From positions 124,001-188,000 of the forward strand of contig JANDJI010000002.1 in the NCBI GenBank assembly GCA_024331125.1: a stretch of 64,000 nt of DNA, read 5' to 3'. Every line of letters begins with the position of its first letter. Within the stretch, counting starts at the first letter, position 1. The position numbers and the translations under genes were made by a program. Below the pieces are notes generated by a model. It saw only the letters and a program-made list of their open reading frames with translations. It was not told where the DNA came from and ran no database searches. Of the stretch, positions 62,203-64,000 are shown piece by piece. This DNA comes from Nitrospira sp. (GTDB lineage: Bacteria > Nitrospirota > Nitrospiria > Nitrospirales > Nitrospiraceae).

Positions 62203-63081
62203 ATGCCTCGCTTCGTCTTGCTCTTGACGACCGTGATTTGGGGGGCGACGTTTCCGGCCACAAAGGCGGCTCTCGATCAAATTCCTCCGCTCTCGTTTTT
62301 ATGTCTGAGATTTTTATTGGGGACCGTCCTGATCGGAATGTGGTTCGCGGCGGTGAACAGACGGCTTGTACGTGAAAAGCCGGTGATCGCCGCCGGAGCC
62401 GTGGCGACGCTGTTCCTCTTTTGCGGCTACGTGTTGCAGACCGTCGGGCTCCGGTACACCAGCGCCTCCAATTCCGCCTTTTTGACGGTACTCTACGTGA
62501 TATTCGTGCCGCTCTTTTTGAGGCGATTCGGAGGGCGGGTCCTGTTCGCGGCGACGGTGGCCGTGGCCGGGCTGTGGTTGTTGGTGAAGCCCAGCGCCGA
62601 TGTGAACGTCGGCGACCTGTTGACGATCGGCTGCGCGGCGGCTTTTGCAGGCCATATCATTTGTCTTGAGCGATTCACCCGCCTCTTCGACGCTCCGTCG
62701 CTCCTGGCCTGGCAGATGATCGCCGTCACGGCGCTGTTTGTCCCCATTGCATGGTGGGAACATGCGCCGCCCGGCGCCTTTGCGCCGACGACGGTTTTGT
62801 TGATCGGGTTGGGGGTTACGGGAGTCTTGGCCACGGGAGCCTTCGCCGTGCAGATGTGGGTGCAGCAGCTCGTTCCCGCGCAGCAAGTGGCCTTGATCTT
62901 CGCTTCCGAGCCGGTCTATGCCGCATGGCTCTCATGGTATTTTCTCGGCGAAACGCTGGATCTGCAAGGATGGATCGGCAGCGCGCTCATTTTGGTTGCG
63001 GTGCTGACGGGCGCCTTTGCAAGCCAATCTCCCCCGGCTGTTTCCCTCGTAGCCGATTCGGGATCGGAGCGCACGGTATAA
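62203..63081 (+). CDS. EamA-family (DMT) transporter
   Basis: The 292-residue protein has ten hydrophobic segments arranged as two EamA repeats. The first starts LLLTTVIWGATFPATKAAL with the FLCLRFLLG motif, and the second holds GVLATGAFAVQMWVQQ and the closing ASEPVYAAWLSWYFLGETL. DMT members export amino acids, purines or other metabolites; none is specified here. It stands alone, with its own short spacer of about 80 bases upstream and no evident partner. Confidence 0.88.
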   Translation: MPRFVLLLTTVIWGATFPATKAALDQIPPLSFLCLRFLLGTVLIGMWFAAVNRRLVREKPVIAAGAVATLFLFCGYVLQTVGLRYTSASNSAFLTVLYVIFVPLFLRRFGGRVLFAATVAVAGLWLLVKPSADVNVGDLLTIGCAAAFAGHIICLERFTRLFDAPSLLAWQMIAVTALFVPIAWWEHAPPGAFAPTTVLLIGLGVTGVLATGAFAVQMWVQQLVPAQQVALIFASEPVYAAWLSWYFLGETLDLQGWIGSALILVAVLTGAFASQSPPAVSLVADSGSERTV

Positions 63082-63129
63082 AAGCGAGGGCGGACGACGG
63101 TCATCACGGAGAGAAACGGGAGGTGTCGC

Positions 63130-63600
63130 ATGGCGCAAAAATTTGGAAACGGTCGCTGGGTGCGCGAAGGATTTCTCGATAACCGCACGGCGGGGACGGT
63201 CGTCGGCCAGGTCGTGTTTGCCGGCGTCGGTCCGGTCGATTTCTTTTTGCTGGGGGACTTCAAGGCCGATATTGCGGGGGAAGTGATTCGGTTTCGAAAC
63301 AGCCGATTTGAAGATGATGAAACGGCCGTACAGGTGATCGGCGACATGGAGAATCCTCAAATCGGAACGGTCAACCTCATCTCGCTTGACCCGCATCCCA
63401 ATCTGATGCCGCACCCATACGTGGAATGGTTCTCGCTCAAGAAGGAGCATTATCGATTTGAACTGAACGCGGATGACGCTTGGATCGTGCGGGCGGATGA
63501 GCTCGAAGCGATCGATCGGGAAAGCGGGAGAATTCGTCGGTCGTTGGCCGCTCAACTGCCGGCTCAACCGGCGTCGAACAATGAGTCGGAGTGGGTTTGA
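63130..63600 (+). CDS. hypothetical protein, 156 residues
   Basis: A GGGAGGTG ribosome site before ATG 63130 supports the gene. The soluble-looking protein has no signal peptide or membrane segment. It contains GRWVREGFLDNRTAGTVVGQ, a GPVDFFLLGDFKADIAGE segment and DPHPNLMPHPYVEW. I do not recognise the family. A Pro/Ala/Asn tail ends it. The gene follows the transporter by 48 bases. Confidence 0.7.
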   Translation: MAQKFGNGRWVREGFLDNRTAGTVVGQVVFAGVGPVDFFLLGDFKADIAGEVIRFRNSRFEDDETAVQVIGDMENPQIGTVNLISLDPHPNLMPHPYVEWFSLKKEHYRFELNADDAWIVRADELEAIDRESGRIRRSLAAQLPAQPASNNESEWV

Positions 63601-63776
63601 GAAGAAGCCGCCGCTCGCCTCTATAAGCTTCGCCGATAAATTCGCCTACTAAACCGGCCGCCTTGGATCATAGCTCAGAGAAGGGCGCCGTTCCATTCCA
63701 TCTTGAGACGGCGGACTGGCCGCCGTGACCGTTGGAGCATCCTGCAGGCCAGCCGTTTCCTGAAGCGGGAGCGAAC

Positions 63777-64000
63777 TTAGGCCGGGATGTTCTCGGCCGG
63801 AGTTTGAACGGGGATCGTCATGTCGATGGGGCGTTTCAGAATGCCACGATCCGGTTCCTGTTTGGCCGATTCCTGCTTCGTTTTTCCCTCCCGCACGTAT
63901 TCGGGCACCTCTCGAATGTCCCATACCAGGCCGAGTCGCTCCAGCAGCTTCAGCCCGTAATAGGTGAGGTCGATCTCCCACCAATAGAATCCCTGCCTGG
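63777..64000 (-). CDS. fatty acid desaturase, C-terminal part (cut by the window end)
   Basis: On the minus strand an open frame enters from beyond the window and stops at TAA (63779-63777). The visible 74 residues begin RQGFYWWEIDLTYYGLKLLE and continue RLGLVWDIREVPE, the end of the membrane-bound acyl-lipid/acyl-CoA desaturase family (the WW..D.TYY..K motif that follows the last histidine box). A Lys/Glu-rich tail ends it. It would introduce a double bond into membrane fatty acids. Its start and histidine boxes lie outside the window. Confidence 0.8.
   Translation of the reverse strand, partial: RQGFYWWEIDLTYYGLKLLERLGLVWDIREVPEYVREGKTKQESAKQEPDRGILKRPIDMTIPVQTPAENIPA

Noticed and set aside
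63649..63984. 111-codon minus-strand frame
   Set aside because: A different minus-strand frame in the same place reads as the conserved end of a desaturase, so this one is out of frame.
1..64000. CRISPR array, tRNA or rRNA genes
   Set aside because: No regularly spaced repeats or recognisable RNA gene sequence were seen while reading the window.

Overview
The window reads as a chromosomal segment of a Gram-negative bacterium with an exopolysaccharide and PEP-CTERM/exosortase lifestyle. Nitrospira or a close relative in Nitrospirota is the best guess. That is inferred from the PrsK/PrsR and PEP-CTERM genes, split biotin-carboxylase and carboxyltransferase subunits, a soluble transhydrogenase, lipoproteins and overall gene style; no rRNA or marker gene confirms it. 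No tRNA, rRNA or CRISPR array was seen.

Positions 1-31.8 kb form an almost continuous plus-strand polysaccharide locus with many 4-bp overlaps. In order it holds a VanZ/TPR protein, polysaccharide deacetylase, ATP-grasp enzyme, GT2, the two exosortase-A-type alpha/beta hydrolases, a low-molecular-weight phosphatase, hexapeptide acyltransferase, GT4, Wzx-type flippase, a split alcohol dehydrogenase + Gfo/Idh pair with a degenerate third partner, GT4, O-antigen-ligase-like protein, SGNH protein, three GT4s, a CapK/PaaK-type adenylating enzyme, an asparagine-synthase-type amidotransferase, a Gfo/Idh-epimerase fusion, SGNH, FkbM methyltransferase, GT, a frameshifted methyltransferase, YdcF and GT4. 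The exosortase itself is not in the window and probably lies upstream.

Positions 31.8-44.9 kb are a patchier accessory part. It has a secreted beta-helix protein on the minus strand with its own sigma-54-type promoter, a lipoprotein, a decayed IS630 transposase, the carbamoyltransferase-SxtJ-DUF5989-SGNH module with a deacetylase-like protein, a strong terminator, another SGNH gene whose end runs into a decayed IS3 element, FkbM and a fifth SGNH protein.

Positions 44.9-51.1 kb carry the regulatory and output end: histidine kinase PrsK, sigma-54 activator PrsR, and three PEP-CTERM proteins. Two good sigma-54 (GG-N10-GC) promoters lie in front of these. The third such site, in front of the beta-helix gene, suggests one regulon linking matrix proteins to a matrix-acting secreted protein.

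Positions 51.2-64 kb are ordinary chromosome. A minus-strand metabolic group holds TenA, SthA, a lipoprotein thiol peroxidase lacking its resolving cysteine, a lipoprotein alpha/beta hydrolase and the two subunits of a biotin-dependent pyruvate/2-oxo-acid carboxylase. Small exported proteins, a PstS-like protein, an FmdB zinc ribbon, two small conserved-looking proteins, an EamA transporter, a hypothetical gene and the C-terminus of a fatty-acid desaturase follow.
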